A stretch of DNA of 64,000 bases, taken from assembly GCA_947479935.1 (NCBI GenBank), contig CANKBG010000002.1:1-64000 (forward strand), read 5' to 3'. The position numbers and the translations under genes are program-made. Source of the DNA: Comamonadaceae bacterium. Lineage in GTDB: Bacteria > Pseudomonadota > Gammaproteobacteria > Burkholderiales > Burkholderiaceae_C. The notes under the pieces are model-generated. The model saw nothing but the letters and a program-made list of their open reading frames with translations, did not search any database and was not told the origin of the DNA. Below, piece by piece: positions 50,178 to 60,636 of the stretch (positions within the stretch are counted from its first letter, which is position 1; each line of letters begins with the position of its first letter).

Positions 50178-50372
50178 TCTGAAATTGTCAAGAGTCCTTT
50201 TTGAACCACAGGGTTTACCAGAGTCGTAAAATATTTTTTATGTATGCGCTTACTAACTTTTAAGTGAGTTGAGTCGCAAAAATGGTTAAAATCTGGGCGC
50301 TTGAACCCGTATTCATGGCTAAAAAAGCAGGAGTGGGTTCACGATGTGGGATGTCCCACTTCAATCCACCGT

Positions 50373-50439
50373 TGATCCACAGAACACCCACAAGTTATTC
50401 ATCGTATGACCGCATTAATTGTGAATAACTTGTTGATAA
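50373..50439. promoter_or_regulatory. Cluster of DnaA-box-like sites with a 12-bp inverted repeat
   Basis: Four nonamers resemble the DnaA box TTATNCACA: TGATCCACA (50373, one mismatch), TTATTCATC (50395, weaker), the reverse complement of TTATTCACA (50420-50428, exact), and the reverse complement of TTATCAACA (50431-50439, one mismatch). ACAAGTTATTCA (50390-50401) and TGAATAACTTGT (50422-50433) form a perfect inverted repeat. DnaA binding is inferred from sequence only. Confidence 0.45.
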
Positions 50440-50446
50440 GTTTTCT

Positions 50447-50462
50447 GTTGCAAGCTTGCAAC
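50447..50462. repeat. 16-bp perfect palindrome
   Basis: GTTGCAAGCTTGCAAC reads the same on both strands. It lies eight bases after the last DnaA-box-like site. A dimeric regulator site is possible. Confidence 0.5.
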
Positions 50463-50555
50463 GACCTGCAAAGTGCTTTTTTGGGGCTGTACGTGGTGGG
50501 CTTTTTGCCTACAATGAGGTCCCAACTATCGCAGTTGCCATTGATTGTTGGTTCA

Positions 50556-50586
50556 GGGCGCGTCCTCATTCGACGCGCCCTTTTTT
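50556..50586 (+). terminator. Strong intrinsic terminator upstream of lepA
   Basis: GGGCGCGTC and GACGCGCCC form a nine-bp GC-rich stem with a seven-base loop, followed by six T residues. It lies 379 bp after mucD and 43 bp before lepA. It may end mucD readthrough or a separate small RNA. Confidence 0.85.
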
Positions 50587-50629
50587 CTTGCTAGTCCATT
50601 AATTCTCAAACACTTGTAGCTGATCCTTG

Positions 50630-52438
50630 ATGAATCACATCAGAAATTTCTCTATCATTGCGCACATCGATCATGGCAAATCGACACTCGCCGATCGTTT
50701 GATTCAACGTTGCGGCGGTTTGCAGGATCGGGAAATGGAAGCGCAAGTTCTAGATTCCATGGACATTGAAAAAGAGCGGGGCATTACCATTAAAGCGCAG
50801 ACCGCTTCGCTGCAATACAAGGCCAAAGATGGTCAAATTTACAACCTCAATTTAATCGACACACCGGGGCACGTTGACTTCTCATATGAGGTTTCACGAT
50901 CTTTGTCTGCGTGTGAGGGTGCCTTGTTGGTGGTTGATGCCAGCCAAGGTGTGGAAGCGCAGACCGTTGCCAATTGCTACACGGCACTGGATTTGGGTGT
51001 GGAGGTTGTGCCTGTGCTGAATAAGATGGATTTGCCCCAAGCCGATCCAGAAAATGCCAAGGCAGAAGTTGAAGACGTCATTGGCATTGATGCCAGTGAA
51101 GCCATTCCGTGTTCTGCTAAAACCGGCATGGGGATCGAGGAAATTCTAGAAGCCATCGTTGCCAAAATTCCTGCACCCAAAGGAAATCCCAATGCGCCCT
51201 TGCGCGCCATGATCGTCGACAGTTGGTTTGATACCTACGTGGGTGTGGTCATGTTGGTGCGTGTGGTGGATGGCCGCCTGGGCAAGGGCGAACGTTTCAA
51301 AATGATGGCCACCGGCACTGTGTACAACGCAGACACCATGGGCGTCTTCACCCCCGCTAACGAGCCCCGTGAAAGCCTTGAAGCTGGCCAGGTGGGTTTT
51401 ATCATCGCTGGCATTAAAGAGTTGCAAGCGGCCAAAGTGGGCGACACCATCACGCTGGAAAAGAAACTTCCTAACAACCTGGGCCCTGCAGAAAAAGCAT
51501 TACCTGGTTTCAAAGAAATTCAGCCGCAAGTTTTCGCGGGCTTGTATCCCACCGAAGCCAATCAATACGATTCCTTGCGTGACGCGCTAGAGAAGCTCAA
51601 ACTCAACGACGCCTCTCTTCATTACGAGGCTGAAGTTTCTCAAGCCTTGGGATTTGGTTTCCGCTGCGGATTCTTAGGCTTGCTGCACATGGAAATTGTG
51701 CAGGAGCGGCTTGAACGCGAGTTTGACCAAGACCTGATTACCACAGCGCCGAGCGTGGTTTATCAAGTCGTCAAAGGTGATGGTGAAGTGGCGATGGTGG
51801 AGAACCCGGCCAAGATGCCAGACCAAGGCAAGATGCAGGAAATTCGAGAGCCCATTGTCACTGTGCATTTGTACATGCCGCAAGACTATGTCGGCCCTGT
51901 CATGACGCTGGCCAATCAAAAGCGCGGTATGCAAATCAACATGGCTTATCACGGACGGCAAGTGATGTTGACCTATGAGATGCCCTTGGGTGAAATCGTT
52001 TTGGACTTTTTTGATAAATTGAAGTCAGTGTCGCGTGGCTATGCATCCATGGACTATGAGTTTAAAGAGTACCGCGCCTCCGATGTGGTGAAGGTGGACA
52101 TTTTGCTCAACGGCGAAAAGGTCGACGCACTGTCCATCATTGTTCACCGAACTCAGGCGGCTTATCGTGGACGTGCCGTGGTGGCCAAAATGCGCGAAAT
52201 TATCAGTCGCCAAATGTTTGATGTGGCCATACAGGCTGCCATTGGGGCCAACATCATTGCCCGCGAAACGGTCAAGGCCTTGCGTAAAAACGTACTTGCC
52301 AAGTGCTACGGCGGCGACATCACGCGTAAGCGCAAGTTGCTTGAAAAGCAGAAGGCGGGTAAAAAGCGAATGAAACAAATTGGCTCGGTCGAGGTGCCGC
52401 AAGAAGCATTCTTGGCTATTTTGCAGGTGGAAGATTGA
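50630..52438 (+). CDS. lepA: Elongation factor 4 (LepA)
   Basis: LepA is a ribosome-associated GTPase that assists translation or ribosome assembly. The 602-residue protein has G1 [11 protein letters not shown]2/G3 ERGITIKAQ and DTPGHVDF, G4 NKMDLP and the LepA-specific C-terminal domain with [17 protein letters not shown]. The ATG at 50630 gives the conserved [12 protein letters not shown]; a TTG one codon earlier is not needed. It overlaps lepB by TGATG. Confidence 0.96.
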   Translation: MNHIRNFSIIAHIDHGKSTLADRLIQRCGGLQDREMEAQVLDSMDIEKERGITIKAQTASLQYKAKDGQIYNLNLIDTPGHVDFSYEVSRSLSACEGALLVVDASQGVEAQTVANCYTALDLGVEVVPVLNKMDLPQADPENAKAEVEDVIGIDASEAIPCSAKTGMGIEEILEAIVAKIPAPKGNPNAPLRAMIVDSWFDTYVGVVMLVRVVDGRLGKGERFKMMATGTVYNADTMGVFTPANEPRESLEAGQVGFIIAGIKELQAAKVGDTITLEKKLPNNLGPAEKALPGFKEIQPQVFAGLYPTEANQYDSLRDALEKLKLNDASLHYEAEVSQALGFGFRCGFLGLLHMEIVQERLEREFDQDLITTAPSVVYQVVKGDGEVAMVENPAKMPDQGKMQEIREPIVTVHLYMPQDYVGPVMTLANQKRGMQINMAYHGRQVMLTYEMPLGEIVLDFFDKLKSVSRGYASMDYEFKEYRASDVVKVDILLNGEKVDALSIIVHRTQAAYRGRAVVAKMREIISRQMFDVAIQAAIGANIIARETVKALRKNVLAKCYGGDITRKRKLLEKQKAGKKRMKQIGSVEVPQEAFLAILQVED

Positions 52439-53403
52439 TGGCTGTTTTAACTGGATTTTTATTGGCTGCTTTCTGTGGCTACGCAGGGGCTTGGTACCTC
52501 GGCATGATTGAAGGCAATTTCGCTTTGCTCATGCTCATGGCCGTTGTCATTTCTGGCTGTTATTGGTTGGCGGAGAAGTTTTATTTTTGGCCTCAAAGGC
52601 TGAAGGCCGCAGAACAACTTGAAACTGAAAAAGCCAAGCGGCTTCAAGAACTTTCCAAAATGGGCATTGATCGTGTAGACACCGAAACAGGTGAGGCCCG
52701 TGACCGCCTCTTAATGCAGCCTTGGTGGTTAGACTGGACAGCTGGCCTGTTTCCGGTCATCTTGGTTGTGTTCGTGTTGCGGTCATTCTTATTTGAGCCC
52801 TTCAAAATTCCATCTGGCTCCATGATCCCCACACTTTGGATTGGCGACCTCATTTTGGTCAGCAAATACCACTATGGAATTCGTTTGCCAGTCGCCAACC
52901 TCAAACTTACCCAAGGTACGCCAGTGGCTCGGGGTGATGTGATGGTTTTTAGATATCCACCGCGTCCAAGTGTCGACTACATCAAGCGTGTGGTGGGAAT
53001 TCCTGGAGACGAAGTCGCCTATCTCAATAAAAAATTGACCATCAATGGAAAGGCTGTGCCAACCGAAGTGTTGCCAGAGTTTTTTGACGAATCGGTCATG
53101 CGCTATTTCAAGCAAACGCAGGAAAAATTGGGTGATCAAACGCACAATCTCATTGTGGACGACGAGCGCCCAGCCTTCATTCCAGGCGCCGATGATTTTG
53201 TTTTCAGAAACCAATGCAATTACACCGTTGAAGGGGTGATTTGTAAGGTGCCTGATGGCCATTATTTCATGATGGGCGACAATCGTGATAATTCACTCGA
53301 TTCACGTTATTGGGGGTTTGTGCCCGATGCCAATATTGTGGGCAAAGCCTTTTTTGTGTGGATGAATTTTGGTAACTTAGGGCGGATTGGTTCAATCAAC
53401 TGA
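52438..53403 (+). CDS. lepB: Signal peptidase I
   Basis: LepB cleaves Sec and Tat signal peptides at the periplasmic face. The 321-residue protein has two N-terminal membrane segments, a third hydrophobic stretch before the catalytic serine in FKIPSGSMIPTL, the general-base lysine in YIKRVVGIPGD and the C-terminal signature GDNRDNSLDSRYWG. An insertion of about 40 residues rich in Lys, Gln and Phe lies in the middle, common in this order. Confidence 0.94.
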   Translation: MAVLTGFLLAAFCGYAGAWYLGMIEGNFALLMLMAVVISGCYWLAEKFYFWPQRLKAAEQLETEKAKRLQELSKMGIDRVDTETGEARDRLLMQPWWLDWTAGLFPVILVVFVLRSFLFEPFKIPSGSMIPTLWIGDLILVSKYHYGIRLPVANLKLTQGTPVARGDVMVFRYPPRPSVDYIKRVVGIPGDEVAYLNKKLTINGKAVPTEVLPEFFDESVMRYFKQTQEKLGDQTHNLIVDDERPAFIPGADDFVFRNQCNYTVEGVICKVPDGHYFMMGDNRDNSLDSRYWGFVPDANIVGKAFFVWMNFGNLGRIGSIN

Positions 53404-53463
53404 ACTCTCTCATGAAGTGATCAAAATGCCGCCAATTTGTATTTCATCGAACAGGTCATCAGT

Positions 53464-54150
53464 TTGAACGACGATCTCAGTCAATTGCAACTTAGCTTAA
53501 AGCACACTTTCAAAGACGTGAGCCTGCTTGAGCGTGCTGTGACGCATCGCAGTTTTTCAGCTGACCACAATGAACGGCTTGAATTTTTAGGTGACTCAGT
53601 CTTGAATTTGGCTGTGGCCCACTTGCTTTACATCCAGTTGAGTGAATTGCCAGAAGGCGATTTGTCGCGTGTGCGTGCCAATTTGGTCAAACAAGAAACA
53701 TTGCATCAATTGGCCCTTACCTTGAACATCCCCAGTTGCTTAAAGTTGGGTGAAGGTGAGCTCAAGTCAGGGGGCCAGCGCCGACCTTCTATTTTGGCTG
53801 ATGCCTTGGAGGCTCTCATAGGTGCCGTCTATCTTGATGCTGGATACGAAGCGGCAGAAATTTTGGTGCATGGCTTGTTCCAAAATGTAGAAATGAATCC
53901 GCAAATGCAAGCGGCTGCCAAGGATCCTAAAACTGAATTGCAGGAATGGTTGCAAGGCCGTAAATTGCAATTGCCCCATTACAGCGTGGTGTCCACTTCG
54001 GGCGCGGCGCACCGTCAAATTTTCGATGTCGCCTGCGACATCCCTGAACTTAGTCTCTCGCAGCACGGTAGCGGCCCCTCCCGCCGTGCGGGTGAGCAAG
54101 CCGCTGCAGCAGCCATGCTTGAAATTTTGAAAGTCAAGGCACGCGGATGA
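53464..54150 (+). CDS. rnc: Ribonuclease III
   Basis: RNase III cuts double-stranded RNA in rRNA and mRNA processing. The 228-residue protein has the catalytic signature [17 protein letters not shown], the second metal site in [17 protein letters not shown] and a C-terminal dsRNA-binding domain. The start is a TTG at 53464 with ACAGGT seven bases upstream; a longer TTG frame from 53437 lacks family support. It overlaps era by ATGA. Confidence 0.94.
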   Translation: MNDDLSQLQLSLKHTFKDVSLLERAVTHRSFSADHNERLEFLGDSVLNLAVAHLLYIQLSELPEGDLSRVRANLVKQETLHQLALTLNIPSCLKLGEGELKSGGQRRPSILADALEALIGAVYLDAGYEAAEILVHGLFQNVEMNPQMQAAAKDPKTELQEWLQGRKLQLPHYSVVSTSGAAHRQIFDVACDIPELSLSQHGSGPSRRAGEQAAAAAMLEILKVKARG

Positions 54151-55061
54151 ATACAGAAACTAAGCTCGCGCAACATTGCGGTTTGGTCGCCATTGTGGGC
54201 AAACCCAATGTGGGTAAATCCACTTTGCTGAATGCCTTGGTGGGTCAAAAAATTAGCATCACCTCACGCAAAGCACAAACCACACGCCACCGCATCACCG
54301 GTATTCGGACCGAAGGAGCGACGCAGTTTGTGTTTGTAGACACACCAGGTTTTCAAACCCGTCACAACACGGCGCTGAACAAGTCTTTGAACAAAACAGT
54401 TCTGGGTGCAGTGGGTGATGTGGACTTGGTTCTATTTGTGGTGGAAGCTGGCATGTTCAATACAGCCGACGCCAAAGTATTGGCTTTGCTCAAGCCCGAT
54501 GTGCCTGTGTTGTTGGTTGCGAACAAACTCGATGCCATTCATCGACGCGAAGACTTGGCCCCTTGGTTGAAAGAGATGCAAGAGCGTCACCCTTTCACGG
54601 AATTTGTACCGATGTCAGCCAAAAACGCCAAAGACATTGAGCGTTTAATGGGTTATTGCGAAAAATACCTGCCAGAGCAGGCTTGGTGGTATGCCGAGGA
54701 CGAGCTCACGGACCGCAGTGAAAAGTTTTTGGCCAGTGAAATAGTTCGTGAAAAACTCTTTCGTTTCACAGGCGATGAATTGCCTTACACCTCGACGGTG
54801 ATCATCGATAAATTTGAAGAAGAACCTAGCAAATCGGCCAATCGAATGATCCGCATTGCCGCCACCATCGTGGTGGAGCGGGAAAGCCACAAAGCCATGG
54901 TCATTGGCGACAAAGGCGAACGCTTGAAGCGCATTGGGACTGAGGCCCGACAAGAATTAGAGAAACTCATGGATGCCAAAGTCTTCATTGAGTTGTGGGT
55001 CAAAGTTCGTTCAGGTTGGGCAGACGATGAAGCGCGTGTCCGATCCTTCGGTTACGAATAA
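54147..55061 (+). CDS. era: GTPase Era
   Basis: Era binds the 3' end of 16S rRNA and helps assemble the small subunit. The 304-residue protein has G1 [23 protein letters not shown] and the C-terminal KH domain with [30 protein letters not shown]. It sits between rnc and recO, the standard order. Confidence 0.96.
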   Translation: MNTETKLAQHCGLVAIVGKPNVGKSTLLNALVGQKISITSRKAQTTRHRITGIRTEGATQFVFVDTPGFQTRHNTALNKSLNKTVLGAVGDVDLVLFVVEAGMFNTADAKVLALLKPDVPVLLVANKLDAIHRREDLAPWLKEMQERHPFTEFVPMSAKNAKDIERLMGYCEKYLPEQAWWYAEDELTDRSEKFLASEIVREKLFRFTGDELPYTSTVIIDKFEEEPSKSANRMIRIAATIVVERESHKAMVIGDKGERLKRIGTEARQELEKLMDAKVFIELWVKVRSGWADDEARVRSFGYE

Positions 55062-55073
55062 AAAGGCTTGGCT

Positions 55074-55829
55074 GTGGCCACCGTCTTGAAACGAATTTCG
55101 GATGAGCCGGCTTATGTGCTGCATCGCTACGATTGGAGCGAGTCAAGTCTCATTCTGGAAGTCTTTACCCGAAACCACGGCCGTATTGCCTTGGTGGCCA
55201 AAGGTGCTAAAAAACCCAGCTCTTCATTTCGCCCAGTGCTGCTGCCGCTGCAAGCGGTTCAGGTCACCTATGGTGGGGATGCCGATATTCGAACCTTGAA
55301 GTCAGTGGAGTGGGTGGGTGGACATGTCATGCCCACTGGTGATGCGCTGCTGTCTGGGTACTATTTGAACGAGCTTTTACTGCGTTTGCTGGCGCGCGAA
55401 GACCCTCATCCTCAGCTGTTTGATGCCTATGCTGCCACCGTCCGCGTGATGGCCGCAGAGCCCGGCGAATTGTTGCAAGCATCTCTCAGGGTTTTTGAGT
55501 TGTTGTTGCTCAAAGAAATTGGGCTGCTGCCCAGTCTAAATAGCCAAACCCTCACCATGACAGCTTTAAAGGAAGGCCAAGCCTATTGCTTGGTGCCTGA
55601 AGGCGGACTCAGGCTTGCACATCAGGACGATCGTCATGCCATGAGTGCTGAGCAGTGGGTAGCGCTGCAAGGTGCATTGGAGGGGCATGCACCGTTTACT
55701 GATACCCTTCGGTTGAGTTTAGACATGCTGACCCCTTTGCGCACCCAATTGCGAACTTTGCTGAATTACCATTGCGGTGTGGGCACCCTGAAAACCCGTC
55801 AAATGATGATGGACATCCAAAGTTTGTGA
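55074..55829 (+). CDS. recO: DNA repair protein RecO
   Basis: RecO helps RecR load RecA on SSB-coated DNA. The 251-residue protein begins [50 protein letters not shown], the usual OB-fold N-terminus. The four zinc cysteines seen in some RecO proteins are not present. The GTG at 55074 has AAAAGG seven bases upstream; a TTG at 55068 is too close to it. Confidence 0.92.
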   Translation: MATVLKRISDEPAYVLHRYDWSESSLILEVFTRNHGRIALVAKGAKKPSSSFRPVLLPLQAVQVTYGGDADIRTLKSVEWVGGHVMPTGDALLSGYYLNELLLRLLAREDPHPQLFDAYAATVRVMAAEPGELLQASLRVFELLLLKEIGLLPSLNSQTLTMTALKEGQAYCLVPEGGLRLAHQDDRHAMSAEQWVALQGALEGHAPFTDTLRLSLDMLTPLRTQLRTLLNYHCGVGTLKTRQMMMDIQSL

Positions 55830-55836
55830 ACCCTTC

Positions 55837-56592
55837 ATGACAACACACTCCAAAACGGCACTTTCCGTGAATGTGAACAAGGTAGCGCTTTTGCGCAACT
55901 CACGACACCTCGGCATTCCCAGCGTTCGAAAAGCAGCGTTGGTATGCCTAGAGGCGGGTGCACAGGGCATTACGGTTCATCCTCGCCCCGACGAGCGCCA
56001 CATTCGCGCATCTGATGTCGCTGAATTGGCAGATTTGCTGAAGCAATGGCCAGATCGCGAATTCAACATTGAAGGTAATCCCTTTCATCAACTGATGGAT
56101 TTCGTGAGAACCTATCGGCCGCACCAGGTGACGTTTGTACCCGACAGTGAGGGGCAATTGACCAGTGATCATGGTTGGTCGTTTCCCAAAGACGCAGAAA
56201 AGCTCAAACCTTTGATTGAAGAGTGCAAGTCCTTAGACGTTAGAGTGAGTTTGTTCATGGACCCAGAGCCAGAACAAATGGCATGGGTGAAAAAGGTTGG
56301 CGCTGATCGCGTGGAACTTTACACCGAGCCCTATGCGGCCAGTTTTGGATCGCCGACAAATGATGCTTCCTTGGCGCAATATGTGGCCACAGCACAAGCT
56401 GCGTTAGACATCGGCTTGGGCGTGAATGCGGGCCATGATTTGAATCAAGACAATTTACCAAAATTTGCCAAAGCTGTCCCTGGATTGCTAGAGGTGTCGA
56501 TTGGACATGCGCTGATTGCCGATGCTTTGGAGGTGGGTTACAAAGCCACGGTGCAAGGGTATTTGAAGGCACTTCAAAGAGTCCACGCATGA
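55837..56592 (+). CDS. pdxJ: Pyridoxine 5'-phosphate synthase
   Basis: PdxJ condenses 1-deoxyxylulose 5-phosphate with aminoacetone phosphate to make vitamin B6 phosphate. The 251-residue TIM-barrel protein shows SVNVNKVALLRNSRH, GAQGITVHPRPDERHI, EFNIEGNP, VTFVPDSEGQLTSDHGW and GLGVNAGHDLN. It lies between recO and acpS, as in many proteobacteria. Confidence 0.95.
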   Translation: MTTHSKTALSVNVNKVALLRNSRHLGIPSVRKAALVCLEAGAQGITVHPRPDERHIRASDVAELADLLKQWPDREFNIEGNPFHQLMDFVRTYRPHQVTFVPDSEGQLTSDHGWSFPKDAEKLKPLIEECKSLDVRVSLFMDPEPEQMAWVKKVGADRVELYTEPYAASFGSPTNDASLAQYVATAQAALDIGLGVNAGHDLNQDNLPKFAKAVPGLLEVSIGHALIADALEVGYKATVQGYLKALQRVHA

Positions 56593-56602
56593 TTGAGAAC
56601 CT

Positions 56603-56998
56603 ATGATTTACGGTATTGGAACTGATTTGTGCGATGTCAGGCGCATCAGAGCCAGCTTGGAAAAGCATGGCGATCGGTTTGCCCTGAAAGTCTTGAGCGA
56701 ACAAGAGTTCAAAACCTACCAAGCTCGAAGCGAAAGATGGCCCGAACGCGGTGTGCGTTATGTCGCTACACGTTTTTCCGCCAAAGAAGCATTTAGCAAA
56801 GCCATCGGCATGGGCATGCGGATGCCCATGACTTGGCGCTCCTGCGAAATTGGCAAATTACCCTCGGGGCAGCCCGTCATTGTTTTGCACGACGACTTGA
56901 AAATCTGGTTTGAGTCCCAACATTTAAAAGCACATATCAGTGTCACTGACGAGGCTGATTACGCGGGCAGTTATTGTGTTGTAGAAAAAATTGAATGA
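56603..56998 (+). CDS. acpS: Holo-[acyl-carrier-protein] synthase
   Basis: AcpS transfers 4'-phosphopantetheine from CoA to AcpP. The 131-residue protein has [14 protein letters not shown] with the metal-binding aspartate and the second metal site in [13 protein letters not shown]. Its substrate AcpP is encoded at 46643. It overlaps nagZ by ATGA. Confidence 0.95.
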   Translation: MIYGIGTDLCDVRRIRASLEKHGDRFALKVLSEQEFKTYQARSERWPERGVRYVATRFSAKEAFSKAIGMGMRMPMTWRSCEIGKLPSGQPVIVLHDDLKIWFESQHLKAHISVTDEADYAGSYCVVEKIE

Positions 56999-58077
56999 AC
57001 ATTCACGCGCCACTCATCATTGACATTGAAGGTTTTTCGTTAACAGCAGTTGACAAAAAGCGTCTAAAAAATCCTCTCACGGGGGGCTTGATTTTGTTCG
57101 GTCGTAATTGGCAAAGTCGAACGCAACTCACCACGCTGTGCGCCGAGATCAAAGCCATTCGTCAAGATCTGCTCATCTGCGTGGACCATGAAGGCGGTCG
57201 CGTACAGCGCTTTAAAAACGATGGCTTCACGCATTTGCCCGCCATGCGCCGCTTGGGTGAGATGTGGTCAAAGGATGGCAAAGGCTTGGAGGGTGAGGGT
57301 GTTTTATGGGCCTGTAAAGCAGCCTCAGCAGTGGGTTATTTGTTGGCGGCTGAATTGCGCGCCTGCGGTGTCGATTTCAGCTTCACACCTGTCCTTGATT
57401 TGGATTATGGCGAAAGCAGTGTCATTGGCGATCGGTCTTTTCACAGAGACCCCAGGCGGGTGAGTTTGTTAGCCAAGAGCCTGATACAGGGCTTGCAACG
57501 TGGTGGCATGGCCAACTGTGGCAAGCATTTTCCAGGACACGGCTTTGTAAAGGCCGACTCGCATGTGGACATGCCCATGGACAAGCGAAGTCTCAAAGCC
57601 ATATTGAATGACGATGCCAAGCCCTACGATTGGTTGAGCAATGAGTTGACGGCGGTGATGCCTGCTCACGTCATTTACCTCAAGGTGGATGCTCGACCCG
57701 CTGGGTTCTCTCAAAAATGGTTGCGAGAAATTTTGCGTGAGCAATTGGAATTTACGGGAGCTGTATTCAGTGATGATTTGTCCATGACCGGTGCGCGTTT
57801 CATGGATGGCAAACCCATCAGCTTCACGGAAGGTGTATTGGCGGCACTGACTGCAGGCTGTGATTTAGCTTTACTTTGCAATCAATCACTCAAGCACAGC
57901 AAAGTGATTGACGATGTGTTGGACGGCTTGGCCGAAGCGCAAGTCAAAGGCTGGTGGCAGCCTGATGAACTCAGTGAAGCGCGCCGAACGGCGTTGTTAC
58001 CTAGTTTGCCTGCTTTGTCTTGGGATGAACTCGTGCGATCTGTGAACTACCAACAATCCCTAGCCTGCTTGCCCTGA
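56995..58077 (+). CDS. nagZ: Beta-N-acetylhexosaminidase
   Basis: NagZ (glycoside hydrolase family 3) removes GlcNAc from anhydro-muropeptides in the cytoplasm during cell-wall recycling. The 360-residue protein has the family motif [18 protein letters not shown] and the catalytic aspartate in [22 protein letters not shown] is a further hallmark. It is coupled to acpS. Confidence 0.94.
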   Translation: MNIHAPLIIDIEGFSLTAVDKKRLKNPLTGGLILFGRNWQSRTQLTTLCAEIKAIRQDLLICVDHEGGRVQRFKNDGFTHLPAMRRLGEMWSKDGKGLEGEGVLWACKAASAVGYLLAAELRACGVDFSFTPVLDLDYGESSVIGDRSFHRDPRRVSLLAKSLIQGLQRGGMANCGKHFPGHGFVKADSHVDMPMDKRSLKAILNDDAKPYDWLSNELTAVMPAHVIYLKVDARPAGFSQKWLREILREQLEFTGAVFSDDLSMTGARFMDGKPISFTEGVLAALTAGCDLALLCNQSLKHSKVIDDVLDGLAEAQVKGWWQPDELSEARRTALLPSLPALSWDELVRSVNYQQSLACLP

Positions 58078-58079
58078 AC

Positions 58080-58376
58080 ATGCAATTCATTGCTTGGATT
58101 TTTAAAATTTTCTTTAGTTTGCTAGGCTTGGTGTTGGTATTGGGCACGCTTTGCATTTTGCTGTTTGCATTGATTGTGGGAGCACTGTGGTCGCTCATTC
58201 GGGGCCGCAAACCTGAAGTCGCGGTGGTATGGCAACGCTACCAAGATATTGCCAAGAACAGAACGCCGTTTGGCTCTTGGGGCCAACGCCCGCAAAACAA
58301 TGCTGAAGTGGTGGATGTGGAGTCGCGAGAAGTTCCAGAGACCACCCAAACAACGGACCGTTTACCGCCCCGCTAG
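58080..58376 (+). CDS. Small membrane protein of unknown function
   Basis: A 98-residue protein with one or two hydrophobic segments (residues 4-42), then a basic, polar C-terminus (WQRYQDIAKNRTPFGSWGQR). I do not recognise a named family. It starts two bases after the nagZ stop and is probably cotranscribed. Convergent lysS ends 48 bp later with no clear terminator. Confidence 0.65.
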   Translation: MQFIAWIFKIFFSLLGLVLVLGTLCILLFALIVGALWSLIRGRKPEVAVVWQRYQDIAKNRTPFGSWGQRPQNNAEVVDVESREVPETTQTTDRLPPR

Positions 58377-58424
58377 GGTTGACAAGAAGTGAGAGACAAA
58401 GACCTGTTGCGGTGTCAGCATCGA

Positions 58425-59975
58425 TTATTCTTGTTCGCGCTTTAATGCAGGGAACAAGATCACATCGCGAATACTGGGGCTGTTGGTTAACAGCATCATG
58501 AGACGGTCAATGCCAATGCCACAGCCGCCTGCAGGCGGCATACCATATTCCAACGCACGCACAAAGTCATGGTCGAAGAACATGGCTTCGTCGTCACCGC
58601 TGTCTTTGGCGTCCACTTGGGCTTGGAAGCGAGCGACTTGGTCTTCAGCATCGTTGAGTTCGGAGAAGCCATTGCCGAATTCGCGACCTGTGATGTAAAG
58701 CTCAAATCGCTCAGTCACCTCAGGGCGTTGGTCATTGGCGCGCGCCAGCGGTGATATTTCTGTGGGGTGTTCCATGATGAACGTGGGCTCCCACAATTTG
58801 TCTTCCACCGTCTCTTCAAAGTACAACACTTGCAAACCAGCCAAAGATTTTTTGGACAAATTGTTTTTGGCTTCACTCATACCCAATTTTTGAAGGGCTT
58901 GAATCAGCCAAGCAACGTCGTCTACTTGTGCCCCTGCTTGGGTGTGTGTCACGATGGCTTCGCGAATGGTCAATCGAACAAAAGGTTTTGCTAAATCGAC
59001 GGCTTTGCCACCGTAGGTCAGTTGCAAATGTCCGACAGCTTTCAGGGCTGCATCGCGGACCAACTCTTCGGTAAAGCCCATCACATCTTGATAGTTCCAA
59101 TACGCCGCATAAAACTCCATCATGGTGAATTCTGGATTGTGGCGAATGGAAATGCCTTCGTTGCGGAAGTTGCGGTTGATTTCAAACACACGCTCGAAAC
59201 CACCTACCAACAAACGCTTCAGGTACAACTCAGGCGCAATGCGCAAGAACATTTCTTGGTCAAGCGCATTGTGGTGCGTGACAAAAGGACGGGCATTGGC
59301 GCCACCTGGTATGGGGTGCAACATGGGCGTTTCAACTTCCAAGAAGTTGTGCTTGACCATGAACTCACGAATGCCACTGACGGCTTTACTGCGTGCGGTG
59401 AAGCGCTTGCGAGCTTCTTCGTCCATCATCAAATCCACATAGCGTTGGCGATATTTAATTTCTTGATCGGCCACACCATGAAATTTGTCGGGCATGGGCC
59501 GCAGGCTTTTGGTCAGCATGCGAACACGTGACGCATGCAATGACAATTCACCTGTTTTGGTTTTGAACAAGTAGCCTTCAGCGGCCACAATGTCGCCTAA
59601 ATCCCAGTGCTTGAAATCGTTGTAAGCCTCTTCGCCAATATCATCTCGGGCCACATAAATTTGAAATCTTCCGGTGGAATCTTGCAAAGTGGCAAAGCTG
59701 GCCTTGCCCATCACGCGTTTGAGCATCATGCGACCCGCAATTTTGGCGGTGATCGGGGTGATGCCTTCCCCTTTGAGTGACTCTGCTGCTTTGTCGCTGT
59801 GCAATTGCATCAATTGAGCTGCATGATCTTCAGGCTTGAAGTCATTGGGAAAAGCGACACCTTTGCCTTGTGCCTGGGCTTCACGCAGGGTTTTGAGTTT
59901 GCCTCGGCGTTCCGCAATCAGCTGATTTTCGTCAACGACGGGGGCGATGTAATTTTCTGCTGGCGTGTCTGACAT
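58425..59975 (-). CDS. lysS: Lysine-tRNA ligase (class II)
   Basis: LysS charges tRNA-Lys. The 516-residue protein has an N-terminal OB-fold and class II motifs: motif 2 in [22 protein letters not shown] and motif 3 in [13 protein letters not shown]. The ATG at 59975 gives [12 protein letters not shown]; the in-frame GTG three codons earlier is less likely. It is divergent from the YggT gene. Confidence 0.96.
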   Translation of the reverse strand: MSDTPAENYIAPVVDENQLIAERRGKLKTLREAQAQGKGVAFPNDFKPEDHAAQLMQLHSDKAAESLKGEGITPITAKIAGRMMLKRVMGKASFATLQDSTGRFQIYVARDDIGEEAYNDFKHWDLGDIVAAEGYLFKTKTGELSLHASRVRMLTKSLRPMPDKFHGVADQEIKYRQRYVDLMMDEEARKRFTARSKAVSGIREFMVKHNFLEVETPMLHPIPGGANARPFVTHHNALDQEMFLRIAPELYLKRLLVGGFERVFEINRNFRNEGISIRHNPEFTMMEFYAAYWNYQDVMGFTEELVRDAALKAVGHLQLTYGGKAVDLAKPFVRLTIREAIVTHTQAGAQVDDVAWLIQALQKLGMSEAKNNLSKKSLAGLQVLYFEETVEDKLWEPTFIMEHPTEISPLARANDQRPEVTERFELYITGREFGNGFSELNDAEDQVARFQAQVDAKDSGDDEAMFFDHDFVRALEYGMPPAGGCGIGIDRLMMLLTNSPSIRDVILFPALKREQE

Positions 59976-60093
59976 GGGTTGCACTTATGTAGGGGGCTAA
60001 GAAAAGCCCATAAAACGCTGAAGGGCAGCGCGAACCCGTTATTTTACGATTCCTTCGGGGTACCGCTATCATCTCAGTGCTTGGAGGACTGCT

Positions 60094-60636
60094 GTGTTTC
60101 TACAAATTGTCAATTTGATACTGGATGTCGCCACAGGATTGGTGGGCGGCGCCTGTTTGTTAAGGTTGGTCATGCAATGGCAACGCTTGCCTTTTCAGAA
60201 CCCCATTGGTCGTTTTGTCTTTGCGGTAACCGATTGGTTGATCATGCCGCTGAGACGGTTTGTGCCGAGTATGGGGCGTTTAGACACCTCTAGCTTCATT
60301 GCCGCTTGGTTAATGAAGCTCATCCATGTTGGCGTCATGTGGCTTTTGGTGGGGGCCCAGACGCCTGTTTTAGGTGTTTTACTGACCAGCTTTTTTGGCT
60401 TGTTGCACTGGTTTGTTTCTGGCCTGAGTGCCTTGATTCTGCTTTATGCAGTTTTGTCTTGGGTTCAGCCCAACAGTGGCAGCATGATGTTGTTGTCCAG
60501 ATTGGTGGAGCCGTTTTTGGCGCCTATTCGGCGAGCTTTGCCCCAACCCGGCGGCATCGATTTGTCACCCTTGGTATTTTTGGTGATTTTACAAATAGCC
60601 GGCATGGTGCTGGCAGGCTTGCTATTGGGTTATTAG
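60094..60636 (+). CDS. YggT-family membrane protein
   Basis: The 180-residue protein holds two copies of the YggT unit. Each is a hydrophobic region followed by a proline-rich turn, first [24 protein letters not shown] and later [27 protein letters not shown]. YggT proteins are linked to osmotic stress and to cell-wall or division genes; function is not settled. The start is GTG with GGAGG seven bases upstream. Its stop overlaps the accD stop by four bases. Confidence 0.88.
   Translation: MFLQIVNLILDVATGLVGGACLLRLVMQWQRLPFQNPIGRFVFAVTDWLIMPLRRFVPSMGRLDTSSFIAAWLMKLIHVGVMWLLVGAQTPVLGVLLTSFFGLLHWFVSGLSALILLYAVLSWVQPNSGSMMLLSRLVEPFLAPIRRALPQPGGIDLSPLVFLVILQIAGMVLAGLLLGY

Larger units (their letters stand above)
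50178..50629. other. 452-bp non-coding region between mucD and lepA
   Basis: No convincing gene is present. It contains AT-rich DNA near 50220-50300, a short hairpin GTGGGA/TCCCAC (50346-50359), a cluster of DnaA-box-like sites, a perfect palindrome and a strong terminator, listed separately. The gap is unusual in a window where most genes are less than 50 bp apart. Confidence 0.7.

Noticed and set aside
50346-50359. GTGGGA/TCCCAC hairpin in the mucD-lepA gap
   Set aside because: The loop is only two bases and no T-run follows, so it is not called a terminator; it may still be a weak protein site.
50406-50594. 62-codon open frame between mucD and lepA
   Set aside because: It runs across the DnaA-like cluster, the palindrome and the terminator hairpin, has no Shine-Dalgarno sequence and no family resemblance.
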